A stretch of DNA of 64,000 nt. It comes from Colius striatus. Taxonomy: Eukaryota > Chordata > Aves > Coliiformes > Coliidae. How positions within the stretch are numbered: the stretch's first letter is position 1; the number at the start of each line of letters is the position of its first letter. A program made the position numbers and the translations under genes. A model generated the notes under the pieces. It saw nothing but the letters and a program-made list of their open reading frames with translations, did not search any database and was not told the origin of the DNA. This document shows positions 24,801-36,810 of this stretch, piece after piece. Location of the stretch: contig NC_084790.1 of NCBI RefSeq assembly GCF_028858725.1, positions 35,257,031 through 35,321,030 of the forward strand, given 5' to 3'.

Positions 24801-27800
24801 TAACACACCAGAAAAAAAGTCTTACTAGGCTCAGCCACAGATCAGACTTCTAATGTCTGTATTTCAGAACTTTAATCAAGAACAGCTCCTACAGAGCTCA
24901 GATCTCTAGCTTCAGCAGTGGATGCATCCCCCTGATCAAGGGCACCTTGACACTCTGTAAGATGCTTGAGCTAGAGCAAGAACAAAGCTCTTCAGATGGG
25001 CCTTTAATAGGCTCAATGGTACATTGCAGTTAGTTCCATAGCTACTCACAGTGTGAAAGCTATGTTCTCACTCTCATCTAGAGTTCCATAGAGAGAGATC
25101 AGGAATGGCTGGCTTGTCTTGGTCACATTAGTCTTTCCAAAGAAATGGATCTTGACCTGGTAATGAAAGACTGAAAGAACAGAAAAGGCCATTAGAAAAA
25201 AAAAGTCAACCTCCAAAGAGACTGCTGGTGACAAAGTGACCCCAAAACTCTCAGACAAATTCTGTGCTGGAATATGCCCACAATACTAAATTGAGGAACA
25301 CAGTTATTTTTACAAGCAGGTAAAGATTAGGATTCAAGGGCATCACAATTAGAACACTCCTTTGCAGTGCATTTATGTTAAACCCAGAGTGTGCAGTACC
25401 ACATTCAAATTTATTATAGATATGTAAGACTTGCTGAGCTTGATATCAATCAAGTCATATGTGCTCTCCTCGTATCAGAGTCTTGGTTAAAAAAGTTCCT
25501 ACCCACTGACACTGCAGATTAAGCAGCAAATGCCAACAGAACACTAGTCTTGCAGCTATTCTAATGCTACAGGAATGTACCCTCCGATTTCTGGTCCATC
25601 ACACAATGAGCACATCATGTGGTAACAGTCAAAGCTAGGACACGAAAAAAAAACAAAGTAGCGAAATCCAATTCAGAAGCTACTTCCCTAGCTGAAAGCC
25701 CTCGAGTTTTTTTTCTGACAGTGTCTATCTCAGTGCCACCACTGTGGCAACAGAAATCAAGAAGTGCTGTGATATTTCAACAAAGCCTGGTGCTCCCCTG
25801 GCAAAGGCACAACTCTGCCATTTGCACATCTTTTAGCAAGTTGCCCATCAAGCTGAGCTCTGCTGATTGTTTTCCCATCAGTAAGAAAAATTTGTTTGGA
25901 TGAAAAACACTGAAATAATTTTGAAGGCTCACTTGTTCCAAGTGACTGGGACAAAGCAGAGATTTTCCTAATTTTGCCACTTAGGAAGTTGTTGCAAAAT
26001 ACCTTCATTTTTGCATTATACCCCAACACCTCCACACCATAAGGCAAGCTTTATCCCTGCACCCCAGGGGCACCAAAGCAGCAACACTGTCATCTGCAGC
26101 ATACACCTACACTGACACACAGCTGAGCAAAAGCACTAGTCTTGCTCACCTGTAAGCCAGCAGGACCTACCTTTGTAGGGCATCTGAGCACGGGTCTTCA
26201 AGTACATTTTAGTGTTTCTCTTTGTTCTCACTCTGTTGACCTTGTAGCCCAAGTTGTTGCAACGGTTCTTCCGGCAGCTCAGGCAGAGACCCTTTTCAAA
26301 GGCCTCCTTAGTGTTGCAGCGGTAGGCCATGCTGGGCTTTTCTTCATAGAGGAGGGAGTCAATGAAGAGGTGGATGGATCGTTCATGGGAGCACTTCACC
26401 AGCTGATCCATATCTTGAAAGAATGAAAATGTCTAATATGTACACATACATGCATATCATGACATAAAACCCTAAGCAACACTGCTGATAGGCACTGTCT
26501 ACTATGCCAGAGCTTGGCTTTATTAGGTGATTTCTTTTAAAAGCACTTAAAAGTTCCTGTGTCTTTCAGAGATCTTTGCTTTCAAGAAAACCTCCGGGCT
26601 ACTGAAGACTTCCCTTTGGATGTTACACTGCTCATTTTGGAGCAGACTCACCTGCAAAGCCTTTTTCAGCAATCAGCCGGAGTGCTTCTCCCAAGTTGCA
26701 CCCTGGCTGGAAACCTCCACCATTAGGATAAATATCAATGTGTCCAACAGGCTTCTGGATCCCAATGCTGCGGTCTGGAGAGCCTCGAGTGTAGGTGTGT
26801 AGGACATCCACAAAGTCAGCATCATCCGGGGAGAGGCGAGTAGGGGCATCAGCATACTCAAAGGTAGGACCAGCTGGATCCAGCCCTTTATGGGGCAAGC
26901 CACAGAGAAAAACTGAAATTAACATCTGCCAAAGGCACTGACAGTAGTAAAAAATGCCAAACTCAGCTACTGCATGGGGCTGGAATATTGCACACTGTGC
27001 TGGTGCCAGTGCAGACGTTACAGGAGGATCATTCAAGCAGCATTCACATATAGAGGAGAACCAAACACACTACCCTGAAGTGCTGTCACTGTTTAAAAAA
27101 AATAAGGTGTATGTAAATATGTGTAGGGAAACCCAGGTAGCTTCCTTACAGATATGGCATTTCCAGAGGACGGAAGAAACAAGTAGGTAAATATTTTCTT
27201 GATGTCCTCCTCTCTTGTCAAGAATTGCAAGATTTCTACCTGCCAAGCATGAAGTCTGGAAAATGTTTTGCTGTTAACTCCCTGCCTAGGAACAACTGGG
27301 AATCAAATGAGTTTCACCATTTACCTGCCTAAGGGGAAGGGGATTATTATAGCAAACTGTCAAGCTGCAGCAACACTGACATGAAAAAACACACAGAACT
27401 ACTCTGCCAGTGAACAAGCACCATCTCTTGAATCCACATAACTACTTGAGAGACTGCTGAAGGCAGAGCTGAATGGCTTCTGCTGGTGACAGGCACCTGG
27501 GTTGCCCACTCACAGCCTCATTCAGACTGAGCTGCCTCCCCTTCTGCTGTGAGGGCTTCAAGGGACCACATCTCATCACTCCCTGTGCGGCTTCCACAGT
27601 GAAAGGTTCATCCTGGGCACTGTGGAGGCATAACAGGACTACTGGTATTTGAGTGATCTGGCAGCTCCAGTGAAAACAACAAAACTGAAGCCAAGAGAAT
27701 AGAAGAGAGACTAGTGCTTCAACCTCCTGGTTTTAACCCATCACCTCTCAAGAGTTAGCCTTTCCTAATGTGACTGCTGCCTAGCCCAACCCTCCGTACA

Positions 27801-30800
27801 CCTGTAGATCTGGAATTACAGCCAGACCTGGGAAGGGCAAAGAGTGCCAGGAGGAAAGGAGCGAGCCTCCCATTTGAATGCTCCTCCCAAGCTCTCTCAG
27901 CAGCAAAGACATCACAGATGAGTGCTCTTAGCCTCGTTTTCTAATATTGGTACTTCCTTCGTCACCGATATCAGTGCTAGTGGCCCAGCTCTCCAGGTGC
28001 TGGGCTGCAAACCACCTCTAGTGGCTATGCACTCTGCCTTGTCTAGTATATTTATTTAAAAAAAAAAAAAAATCAAAGTTACCTTAAGTAGACATTCAAG
28101 AACGCACGGTAACAGAGCAAGCATATGTATACTTCCCTCCCCTTCCTCACACTTTCCCAATAGTATTTCTAGTTTGGAATATTACTTAAAAACTTGATCC
28201 TGATAGGAACAAGTAACCCATAGTTGATCTAATCTGATTATCTGTCCAGTCTCTCTTTGAGCTTGTGTAAGCTTCTTGCATCCACAGCATCCCACAGCAA
28301 AGACTTCTGCAGGTACTACACTCACTGCAGGAGGATCTATCCCATGACCTTTTTGAAGGGCTCTCACCAGCTGCAAGGGATGACTGCCTGGATGAAGACA
28401 ACCAGCTTGTATTTTTGTGCTGCAAGAGGTGCTGAGACCTCCTTCAAGCCATGGATTTGGACAGTCTCGACCATATCACCCCCAAACAGTCTCTCTTCAT
28501 AGCCAATGAATCCCTGCCTACTCACTCATTTCTTGTGCAGAAGCAGATCAAAGCTTCCCACCCACTAGTTTTGTTGTTCTTTTCTGAAACTTTTCCAGTT
28601 CTTCTGCAGAAATATCAGTCCTGCAGATTCAATAAGCCATGAACACATAACCAAAGTATACCAATAAGGAACAGTTATTCTGGTGATTTTCCAGAGCAAC
28701 ATAGTACTTCAGCACGGAAGAGAGAAGACTCTCCACTTTAAAACCACAGGTTTTCTTACCAGTAATTCTGTTCACCTTCTTCTTGGTCAGGCTCCCAGCA
28801 ATTCCAGCAGCATGAGCACCTAGACTGTAGCCCAGCAAGTGGACATTGTTGAGAGGATAATTGAATTTCTCCTGCAGAAGACAGATTTGTTTAAAGCCAT
28901 ATGGGAAAACAGACATAAGGGAATATGTTTTGGAAATGCTGGGATTTCTCTTTGAACCATGAATAACAGAAGAAACACTTCATAAAATTAACATAACTTT
29001 GTGCATTATTAGGTCACTCTAGTTAACTAGGTTCAGGTAAAATTTAAGCAGCCAGGAATGCAGAATGAAGGACAGAACACTGGGCACTGTACCATATCAA
29101 AGGCTTTTGGCCACTCCAACCCACAAGCTTCTGGATCTCCTAAGTATTCCCTAAAGGCAGGGCAGACTTGTTTTTCCCAAGGGCTGGCTGCTGCACAATA
29201 CATAGGAACTTGTCTTTCATAGCAACCTCTCAGAGCCTTTAGAAATACTGCGGGCTCCACAGACCACAAGGTGAAGTTTCCAGCAAGCACTATAAAAGGC
29301 CTCCCCATGTAAGAGATAACCATTAAAGTTGAGATTTTGAATACAGCAAAAGTACTGTCTGCAACAGGTGAACCACATCTACCCCACAGGAGATGATTAA
29401 CAGCTGCATCATTGTACATAATGTCCTAGGAGATAAAGAAACAATGTGAGACATGTGACTACATGTCTTACCTCCATCCAGTCAATAAACATGGCAACAT
29501 CCTTTCCCACCAGCTTTGTGTATGCAGCAGACACTGGGTAGTGCTGCTGAGCTCGAACCAGCCAGTCCACCACAATGACATTTGAGTCAGGTTCCCTCTT
29601 GTACAGAGCATCCACCAGCTTCGGGACCCAGCTTTCATACATTCCAGTCACCTGTTGGGTTTTTAATTTAAAAAGGTAGTATCTTAATACTATCTGAGGT
29701 GTACCAACACTTCAGCTAAAAAAAAAAACAGTCCTGATGAACTGTGCTAGGTAAAAGGGAGACTCCTCCCCTTTCTTCTTACCGTCCACCCATGGATCAC
29801 CACAAAGGTTTTACTGGTATGGTTGAAGTTGCAGCGTGCCAGGCTGTCCACCTGCCCAGGAACCAGGTAGCAGACATCCTCAACGGGCTCTGCAGGTGTC
29901 CGTAAGGAAAACTTGCTCTCAATTCCCTCAAAATTGTTCTCAGCTTCTGCTATGCGAGAGCACAAGAAAAACATAACTGCTTTAGAATACTCAGACAAAC
30001 AGTTCAGAAGTCACAGGTACAATATATTGTATTGGGTACGGTATAGGGAACAGAAAAAAGTGGGATACACAATTTTAGCTTCCTACAGCGTTCCTTTTGT
30101 GCCACAATGGCCACATAAAGAGAAAATCAAAGAGTGAAAATTGCACCTCTCTCCAAGGTCCTGCTAAAATAGTGCAATCTGGCCGGCTGTCAGGGAGGTA
30201 CAAATTCCTTTTAAGAGTCAGTATTTTTCCCATTACCTTAACCAGAAACCTGTGAATTACCACAGCAGTGGCACAGGACAATCATACGCAGTACACTCAG
30301 GAAAGCAGCAAGTTCCTACTGTACAATTACATATTTTGGTGGTGCATCTTCCACATCATTTCATCAATAATCTAACTAACAAGAACTAACAAGGTTCTAA
30401 ATAGCACCCAGCAGTTGCAGCATGTTAGAAATAAGAGCTGCAAAGTCATCACAGTTCTACAAAGTGCTAGCTTTAACTTTTTACCAACAGAGAAAAACAG
30501 CAGGTGAAAAGTCCAGACATGCATTAAGAAAAATGAACTAGCAAAGTAGAATCCTCTATTTTGAAGGTAGTATTTTTTCAAATCATCTGACAAGCAACAC
30601 GACTAGAAAAAGTCCTCCTTTGCCTGAAGCTACTTTGAATCAGAGGCTGGGGAGCAGGTGAAGATCATGTACCAATGACAAAGCATGTGATGGCCTGAAA
30701 AGATCACTTCTCAGAGAACTCCCTCCAGCTTCAAAACATAAGTTTTCCTTTTGTTCCTGCCAAGGCAGAGAAGTGACTTTATGCCTCATGCTCACAACTT

Positions 30801-33800
30801 CCTTTGTCTGGGAGGAAACTTAAGTGTTGAATTAGACATAAAAGGAGCGGTCATTTAAGTACTTCTGTACCCAGCAGACCCTGTAATTAACTGTGGACTT
30901 AAATGCCAATGCTTTTCAAAAACCAAGCCCTAGTTGGACAACTCACATTCAACAAATACAGATTGCCTGTTTTCCAAGAACAGCTAAACTTGGGCCAGGT
31001 CAATGTTGCTGTGCTTCCTGGCAGCACGACCACCAAGCTCTCACGAACTCCTAAACAAATATTAATGAATGGCTGCAAGCCACCATAGGAAACACAAATG
31101 GACAAGGCGAGGGCCTCACACCATACACACAAAACAGGCTTCCACTCCACTTTTTCCCCATTGCAGACAGTTTTTGATGATAAATGATAGATTTGTATTT
31201 CTCCATAAAGTTGTGCTGCATCACTTAGAAGCAATGAGGTTTTTTTGGTCTCCTTGTTCAAGCTACCATACTCAGCACAACAGTGACTTAGCATAAGCTC
31301 ACACAACCCTCAGGCAGTTGTACAAAGCCAAGAGTGCTTCGTGCTCTGCTTGGATGGCCACTGAAATCATGGTCTAACCTTTTGTGTTAGGGGTAAAACC
31401 AGTACAAATGCTGGCAACAAATGCTCAAGTACAAGCGTCAGAGAGACTGTCATCTTTACATCACTCAAGTTCACCAAGACTTCTCATCTGCGAAAAAGCA
31501 AAGCATGCCCAGGGAAGTGACAAGAACTGTTCACTGAACTGAGGCAGTGCTCAGCTTTAGGTTCCAACCTTGACTGTGCTAGGCTTGCTACCTAATGCAG
31601 GATAACTACACTGATGGCCCCCTTCCTTCCTCTTTCCCCCTAAAGGGATAAGTTTATGAAAAACACCTTTCTCCAAACCAGTAGAAGGATTCACATAAGG
31701 GTGAAAAGAAGACTTTACCTACTAAAAGAAAAAATGACCAAACTAATCAAATCCTGATCTTACTCAGAAGTTTACCCTTTCTTACATTTCTGCACATTAA
31801 AAAAAAAATCTCACACAGTACAAAATCCTTTTGTGAAAGAAGTCTTTAGACTTATGTTATTTATCTCTTAGCCAGAAAAAGTGACAAAGACCAATTGGTT
31901 AAACATCAACTATAATTTTTAACTCAGCAGCAAATCAGTAAAACCTGGAAAGGACCAAGAATAGATTTCAACTGTCCACAAAATGCAAGGATTTTCAATT
32001 ATGTCTATTCCTTCCCAGCACAGGAAGGTGAACAAGCACAGTCCACCTGCTTACTAGTTAATAGTGCCTCCTTTCATACTTAGATGTCATTTCCCTTCTG
32101 AATTAAACCTGATAATCATCCAAAATCTAAATTAAATTGATATTATGTCTTGCAGTGTGTTTTCAATTACAAGCACATGCTACAATTTGCATGTAAGTTT
32201 AGACCATATGTCTTTTGGAAATAAGCTTGTAATAAACTAAATTTACAAATCTAAGTGTACCATACTTAAAGTGCACCAAACTTAAGACTGCTGTACAGTG
32301 GCAGCTACCACTTAAGATGTGCCAACTGCTTCACAAATACTCATGTGATTCACCCTAAAAGTCTTTGGGTAGCATTTAAGAACACAGGAGCACTGAGATA
32401 GTCCCTTTCACCAGGAATGCAGCAGCTGCAAAGCAACAGTCCATGAGTTAAGGAAATGGCAGAAGACCATTCTGCTCATTTAGCCATGCTGTATCAGGAA
32501 TTAGGAAGTCAGAAGAAATAATTGTTAGCATCTTTTACACTCACAATGTCACGTTCTCCAGTGCCCACATACATTCAGTTCCCAGCAGCAAGATATCCTT
32601 TGGATATAGTACTGATTTATGTAAGACTACACACACATGCACCACATATACTGACATCTCAACATACCATGCTTTAAACTGCAATAGAGAAGCTAAAAAA
32701 GCATATGCCTTCTGAAAACTAGCATTTCCCCTTTCTACTTTCATACCTCAAACTCACTTTGGTCTATTTAGCAAAATGACTCAGAACTAAACTTTGTCAT
32801 ACACAGACTTCTGTCAAAGACCTTTCCTCATAGATTTGAAGTGAGAGGTCTCCTAGAATTATGTCCTAACTACACTAGTCAAAACAGTTGGGTCTCATTC
32901 TTCCAGCCTTACACAAAGCCAAAGAAAAACAGAGACAGTCAACACCCACACTCACCAGTGGATAATGTGTTTTAACTCAAATTAAACCAGGAAAAATCCT
33001 GAAATGGGGAGTCTTCAGCATGTTTCTAAAATAGATACCATCTATTAGATGGAAGATCAAAATAGATGTAGAAACTGGAGATGAATCATGCATCAGTATG
33101 TGCACATGCATCAGTATGTGCACATTGAGACACAAAAGTTTTTAGTTACAAGAATGCAAGTCAATTTCTAAACTAGACCTGGAAGAGAGGCAGGCTTGAA
33201 GGTAAAAAATGTACAGTTGAAACAAATCCATGTTTGTGCTAAAACCCAAGCTTTCCCAGGCTCAGGTCAGCACAGGTATGAAGACACATGTTCTGCATTG
33301 CAAAGGCTTCCAGGCTCGTAGTTGCAAACACAAGCCCCTGTTAGAAAATAAATTTTCCGGATACTGCTTTTTGGTTAGTTAATAAGGTGATCTGCAAAGG
33401 GATTATATAGGGAACTGGAAAAGGGATCTGAATTAAGCCACCAATTTCAGACCCAAGCTGGCTTTTCCAACAGCCTACAGGATGCGCTGTCAAACTCCAC
33501 CATTTTATCATGCTCTGAGAACTTTCTGATGTTTCTTTTACACCTCTATTTACATAATCTGTTTTCACATTTTTAAAAAGCTGCTCCATACATTGAATTA
33601 TAAATAATAATGTTGAACTCAGAAGAATAATTTAAAAAGCTTAAAAACTAGGGAAAGTCAGCAGTTTAATTTTCCTGTTCAAGCCTTATGACACTTTGGA
33701 TTGCAATTTATGAAACTCCGTTCAGTTACGGAATCCTATCAATTCTGAAAGCATCCCACTGACTTCAAGCATCTGACACCATACAAATGGGAGCTGACAT

Positions 33801-36584
33801 ACTAATCAAAAGAACTCAGCTTCTTGTTTCCTTTGTGGGAAGCCCAACATGATTTAGAGACTGATTTTGATGAAGAAAATTGTTCACCATTGTCAGCTGG
33901 GTTGAGAATACGAGTTTTAGGGAAGTGACTGCATCTGGAATATTAATCAAAAGTTAAACTGCCCACACCAGACACAGGATGTCAAATAAGGTAACAATGT
34001 ATTTGCCAGTCAGTGCACCTGAACTATCATTTTGAAAAGGGAATCTTTCATAAACAATAATTTCCTAGCATTAGGCACGCAGAAATGGAAATACTATTAG
34101 CTGGGTGCAAAGACGATTAGGACTTATCCTGCTGGACTGTAAACTCAAGCCCAGAGAGACATGTACACACACAACAGCAAACATCACGTAACACCAAACA
34201 TTTACATAACCAGCTGCAGTTAACTGGAGTAACTCCTCCCTCAGATGATAAGTAGCATTAGGATCATCCATCCATCAGTCACATTGAATTCCTAAATGAA
34301 GCAAGCTCACGTCAGCTGTAATAAGGGGGCTCTATCACAGCTACTCTTGTGGTTTAATTTATCTACACTATAAACTGAAAGCAGACTATTGTGCACTACA
34401 ACCCCATGAAATCTACCCCACAAGTCAGGTTATTTTTTCAATTTCTTGTAAAAAAATGCAACTTTATTTATGTTTCCTTAATGGCACAGCCCTAGAGAGT
34501 ATCTTCTCTGTCACTTCCCAGCCAGAGGCAACGGTACAAGCAACACCTCTGAAAAGCACCTGGGCTTGAAACCAGGTACTGAGCAGGGACCTCCAAGCTC
34601 AAATCCTACTAATGGCAGAACAAGGGCAAACTGTTCTTCTTGCACTGTGCGCACAGGTGCTCGCCCCTCTCGCAGGCACTCCCTGTCAAATAGTTTCTTC
34701 CTTGGCTGCAGCTGCGAGACTCAGAACTCAATCCAGCAGAGCTCTTGCCATCCTTCAGTCCCTCTGGGATCTCTGGAATTAGCCAAAGACAATAAAATGC
34801 AATCACTGTCTGAGACTTTGCAGTAATACGGATGGAAGGATGCATGAGAAAGCTATACCTAGCAAGTAACTTCCTGCACAGAAGAGATTCCAGCCAACTT
34901 CTAGGAGTGCAAGTGCTCACACTATTCTTCAGCACACTCACGATGCCTGACATCCTAACCTCTGTACCTTCTCTGAAATGCACTGTTTCTGGAAAAGCCA
35001 TGCCACGCTGCCCTTACTAAGTCCAATGCAAACACAGCCATAGCAAAAGGCAGTATCACACAACACTGTAGTCCCTGACTCTGTACTTACACTGGTAAAA
35101 ATAGAGATCAGAACATTTTCCTTGTCATGGTTTTATCTTTTCCTGGAACACCAATGTTATCTTTACCTAGAACTCTTTTTTTAAAGCTGCTTATTAAATA
35201 CTCCAGATTCCTGGAGGGCTGGATCATGGATTTTCCATGGCTTACAATCTTTTTACTGTGGAGTGCAAGACATAGTGTGGGACTGAAGATTTGGACAGCT
35301 TTCTGATGGTGGCTCAACCTGTTTTCATATAACTTTTCCTAGGAAGACATAATGTAATCATTAACATGTCCGTAGTAACTGAGTTCTGACAGGGATCAAA
35401 GCTTGCTCTGAGAAGACTGTTTTTTATGGTAAGAAACTTGGATGCTGTGATGAAAACTGCTTTTGATTGTCCCTGATGGCACAAGACTGGACTTAAAGTA
35501 AGAACACATTCCTTTGGCTGTGCCCTAGCACCCCATCCTCTTACTTTTGAATGCTTCCTTGTATACAAGGGAAATAATAAAGGCACCATTGGTGGGAAAA
35601 AAAGAAGCAGCTTCCATATTCCGTTTTGGTATCACCTCTAAGAGCTATAGTTACATTTTCTTCTAAGGCCAGAAACTTTTAAGGATACACATTTAAGTAG
35701 GACTGTGACAAGGTACAGCTAACCGGAGGAGCAGCAGTCTCCCAAAACTAGTCTCTTCGCTCATTAAAGCCGCCATTGCGCAATTGTGTCGCGATTTGCC
35801 GAGAGAGCATTAGCGAACATCTAGTAGTCAGCACAGGCACATGCACCCCTTCCTCCTGCCCCGCAGGTGCACAAACGCAGGCGCAACAGCTGCCTTGTAA
35901 GTGAAACCGTATCTCTGTATACGGACACACATCCCAGTGATACCATATCCCTGGGGATTCAGCTGCTTTGAAGGCCTTAACTACGACCCAAAAACATTAC
36001 CATGACAGGGACGAAACTCAGCTTTGCCGTAGACAACTTGGACCCTGAGCCCTGGGAAGCTGGGGCGCTGGGCTCCCGCGGGACGGGGAGAGCACCATGC
36101 ACAGCCGAGGGACCCAGCGCGGTGCTAACGCTGTGCCAATTGGCCTCCAGTAAGGGACTCTCGGAAGGCACATTGCTCCTAGGGGTGGAAAAAAACCACA
36201 CACACCTCTCAATCCTCCGCAGCCTCCCTCGTCAGCCCGGCAGAACTCTGCCTGTGCTGCGGACAGGGTATCAGCTCGAGGTGTCTCCAGCCAGGCCGTC
36301 CGTTCTCCCCAGCATCACTCTCCAGAGGTCACCCCACGTCACACAGGTCTCGCAGCACCCCTGGCACCCCGGGAGAGCCTCGCAAAGCCAAGTTGCAAAC
36401 TCTCCTTTCCTGCCACACCAGCAATACTTCTACACACCTCCGTCTCCAAAACGCAATTGCCATGACCCGGAGCCACCCTACATCCACACTTTCCCCCTCC
36501 CCGCGTCTGGGACTTACCGCCGCCGGCGGCCGGAGCAACCACCCACCACAGGCAGAGAGCGGCCAGGAACGCCTTCCTCTCCAT
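21786..36584 (-). CDS. LPL: Lipoprotein lipase, complete ten-exon coding sequence (484 aa)
   Basis: LPL is a secreted triglyceride lipase that acts on the capillary wall, hydrolysing triglyceride in chylomicrons and VLDL with apoC-II as cofactor. The joined exons are 36584-36518, 29946-29783, 29651-29472, 28871-28760, 26885-26652, 26413-26171, 25170-25050, 24299-24117, 22888-22784 and 21831-21786; the sum is 1455 nt including TAA. Seen in the translation: hydrophobic signal peptide (about 1-22), NHT glycosylation site at Asn64, IHGWT, nucleophile motif GYSLG with Ser153, Asp177 in LDPAGP, lid between Cys237 and Cys260, His262 in CSHERS, disulfide-type pairs 285/296 and 299/304, basic segment with RTKR at 315-318, second glycosylation site NKT at Asn380, WSDWW at 411-415, and Cys439/Cys459. 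All these sit exactly 21 positions after the human mature numbering, so there is no internal indel. The protein ends with about 15 residues beyond the mammalian C terminus. The gene looks intact and functional. Confidence 0.97.
22784..22888 (-). CDS. LPL: LPL exon 9: C-terminal disulfide region
   Basis: The exon has 105 nt, the same as human exon 9. After a split Lys435 codon comes Gly436, where human LPL has Val415, then VFCSRDGT and on to [15 protein letters not shown], with the disulfide pair Cys439/Cys459. The exon ends at GG|GTATGA in phase 2, so the frame must continue into another exon. Reading on without splicing would add about 35 unrelated residues before a stop. Confidence 0.94.
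23475..23530 (-). mobile_element. CR1 LINE, 56-bp 3'-end scrap in LPL intron 8
   Basis: The plus strand reads GGTAGGGGTTGGAAGAGATC and then a CTTTAGAGATCATCTAGCCC segment, the reverse complement of the CR1 3' end. Only the last few dozen bases of the element are present, an extreme 5' truncation. It has the same orientation as LPL. Confidence 0.85.
24117..24299 (-). CDS. LPL: LPL exon 8: PLAT domain with lipid-binding tryptophans
   Basis: The exon has 183 nt, the same as human exon 8. It encodes the second N-glycosylation site (NKT, Asn380), the conserved [19 protein letters not shown] segment and the surface loop WSDWW (Trp411, 414, 415), which matches the human tryptophans that bind lipid substrate. 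Donor AA|GTAACT, a weaker donor than the others but in the conserved position. Confidence 0.97.
25050..25170 (-). CDS. LPL: LPL exon 7: start of the C-terminal PLAT domain
   Basis: The exon has 121 nt, the same as human exon 7. It encodes [15 protein letters not shown] and continues to ENIAFTL, the opening beta strands of the PLAT/LH2 domain. The acceptor is CAG|TCT and the donor CT|GTGAGT, which splits the Leu374 codon. Confidence 0.96.
26171..26413 (-). CDS. LPL: LPL exon 6: lid end, catalytic histidine, heparin-binding segment
   Basis: The exon has 243 nt, the same as human exon 6. It carries Cys260, which closes the lid disulfide, and His262 of the triad in [11 protein letters not shown]. 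Two disulfide-type pairs follow (285/296 and 299/304), then a strongly basic stretch ([19 protein letters not shown]), which corresponds to the heparin-binding region and the proprotein convertase site known in mammals (RTKR here, 315-318). Donor AAAG|GTAGGT. Confidence 0.97.
26652..26885 (-). CDS. LPL: LPL exon 5: catalytic aspartate and most of the lid
   Basis: The exon has 234 nt, the same as human exon 5. It begins with the split glycine codon followed by LDPAGP, where Asp177 is the triad acid. It continues through the conserved [15 protein letters not shown] segment and into the lid loop that starts at Cys237. Acceptor AAG|GGC, donor GCAG|GTGAGT, phase 1 at both ends. Confidence 0.97.
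28760..28871 (-). CDS. LPL: LPL exon 4: catalytic serine exon
   Basis: The exon has 112 nt, the same as human exon 4. It encodes [20 protein letters not shown] and runs to ITG. The lipase motif GxSxG appears as GYSLG with nucleophile Ser153 (human mature Ser132). It ends in phase 1 at ACTG|GTAAGA. The acceptor is CAG|GAG. Confidence 0.97.
29472..29651 (-). CDS. LPL: LPL exon 3: alpha/beta-hydrolase core
   Basis: The exon has 180 nt, 60 codons, phase 0 at both ends, residues 78-137. It starts [13 protein letters not shown] and ends FIDWME. It includes the strongly conserved strand NVIVVDWL. The acceptor is CAG|GTG and the donor GAG|GTAAGA. The length equals human exon 3. Intron 2, just upstream, is only 131 bp. 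Confidence 0.97.
29783..29946 (-). CDS. LPL: LPL exon 2: N terminus of the mature enzyme
   Basis: The exon encodes residues 23-77, with the conserved [10 protein letters not shown] segment, the first disulfide pair (Cys48/Cys61), the N-glycosylation site NHT at Asn64 and the core strand VVIHGWT. It ends in phase 0 at ACG|GTAAGA. The acceptor reads TAGCAG, so splicing three bases earlier (first base 29949) would also stay in frame and add one alanine. The 164-nt length is 3 nt more than the 161 I recall for human. Confidence 0.95.
29947..36517 (-). other. LPL: LPL intron 1
   Basis: The largest intron, 6571 bp, with GTAAGT at its start. It is mostly AT-rich unique sequence. I recognise no exon or transposon inside. 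It holds one 18-bp tandem duplication (33087-33122). The other introns are 131, 600, 1874, 238, 1000, 750, 1228 and 952 bp (introns 2-9). Confidence 0.85.
33087..33122. repeat. Two exact copies of an 18-bp unit in LPL intron 1
   Basis: The unit CATGCATCAGTATGTGCA occurs twice back to back without a mismatch. Perfect identity suggests a recent slippage duplication that is likely polymorphic. Confidence 0.85.
36518..36584 (-). CDS. LPL: LPL exon 1, coding part: signal peptide
   Basis: The ATG lies in a good context (G at -3 and at +4) and opens [20 protein letters not shown], a basic n-region followed by a hydrophobic core typical of a secretory signal. The exon holds 22 codons plus one base and ends at the donor G|GTAAGT. 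I see no other ATG in the predicted 5' UTR, so this start is chosen with confidence. The small residues around positions 19-22 are the likely signal peptidase region. Confidence 0.93.
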
Positions 36585-36785
36585 CGCGCCTCCTCTCTCC
36601 CTGCGCTCTGACGCCGCAGAAAAGTTTCGGAGAAAGAGAGGGGGGAAAAGAAAAAAAACAAGCAAACAGCAACAACAAAAAACTCCCACACAAACAAATT
36701 AAGAAAAACAATTGCAAATCAAGTTCGTGCGCTTTTGGGAGCGCACGAAAACACACACCCCGCACTCCCGCGGCGGCCTCACTGC
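36585..36785 (-). other. LPL: LPL 5' untranslated region (predicted)
   Basis: About 200 nt between the predicted start site and the ATG, close to the roughly 190 nt of human LPL. It contains no upstream ATG. Its middle is rich in T and G on the coding strand (GTTGTTGCTG, T8), and its 5' half holds a perfect 10-bp inverted repeat. The start site is inferred from promoter spacing only. Confidence 0.65.
36724..36749 (-). other. Perfect hairpin in the LPL 5' UTR
   Basis: TTCGTGCGCT and AGCGCACGAA are exact reverse complements separated by six bases. The 10-bp stem is GC-rich, so the RNA should fold stably. It lies about 140-165 nt upstream of the ATG and would be inside the transcript if the start site is near 36785. 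Confidence 0.7.
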
Positions 36786-36810
36786 CCACGCCGCCCCTCC
36801 CGCGCCGCAC

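Noticed and set aside
29033..29419. A 128-codon Cys-rich frame inside LPL intron 3, same strand as LPL
   Set aside because: No family motif and no good exon boundaries with compatible phase. LPL exons 3 and 4 join perfectly without it, and frames of similar length occur elsewhere in the window by chance.
36339..36697. In-frame N-terminal extension of LPL upstream of the ATG
   Set aside because: The frame is open upstream but has no ATG; the first codon of the longer frame is GTG, and the known signal peptide form starts at the chosen ATG.
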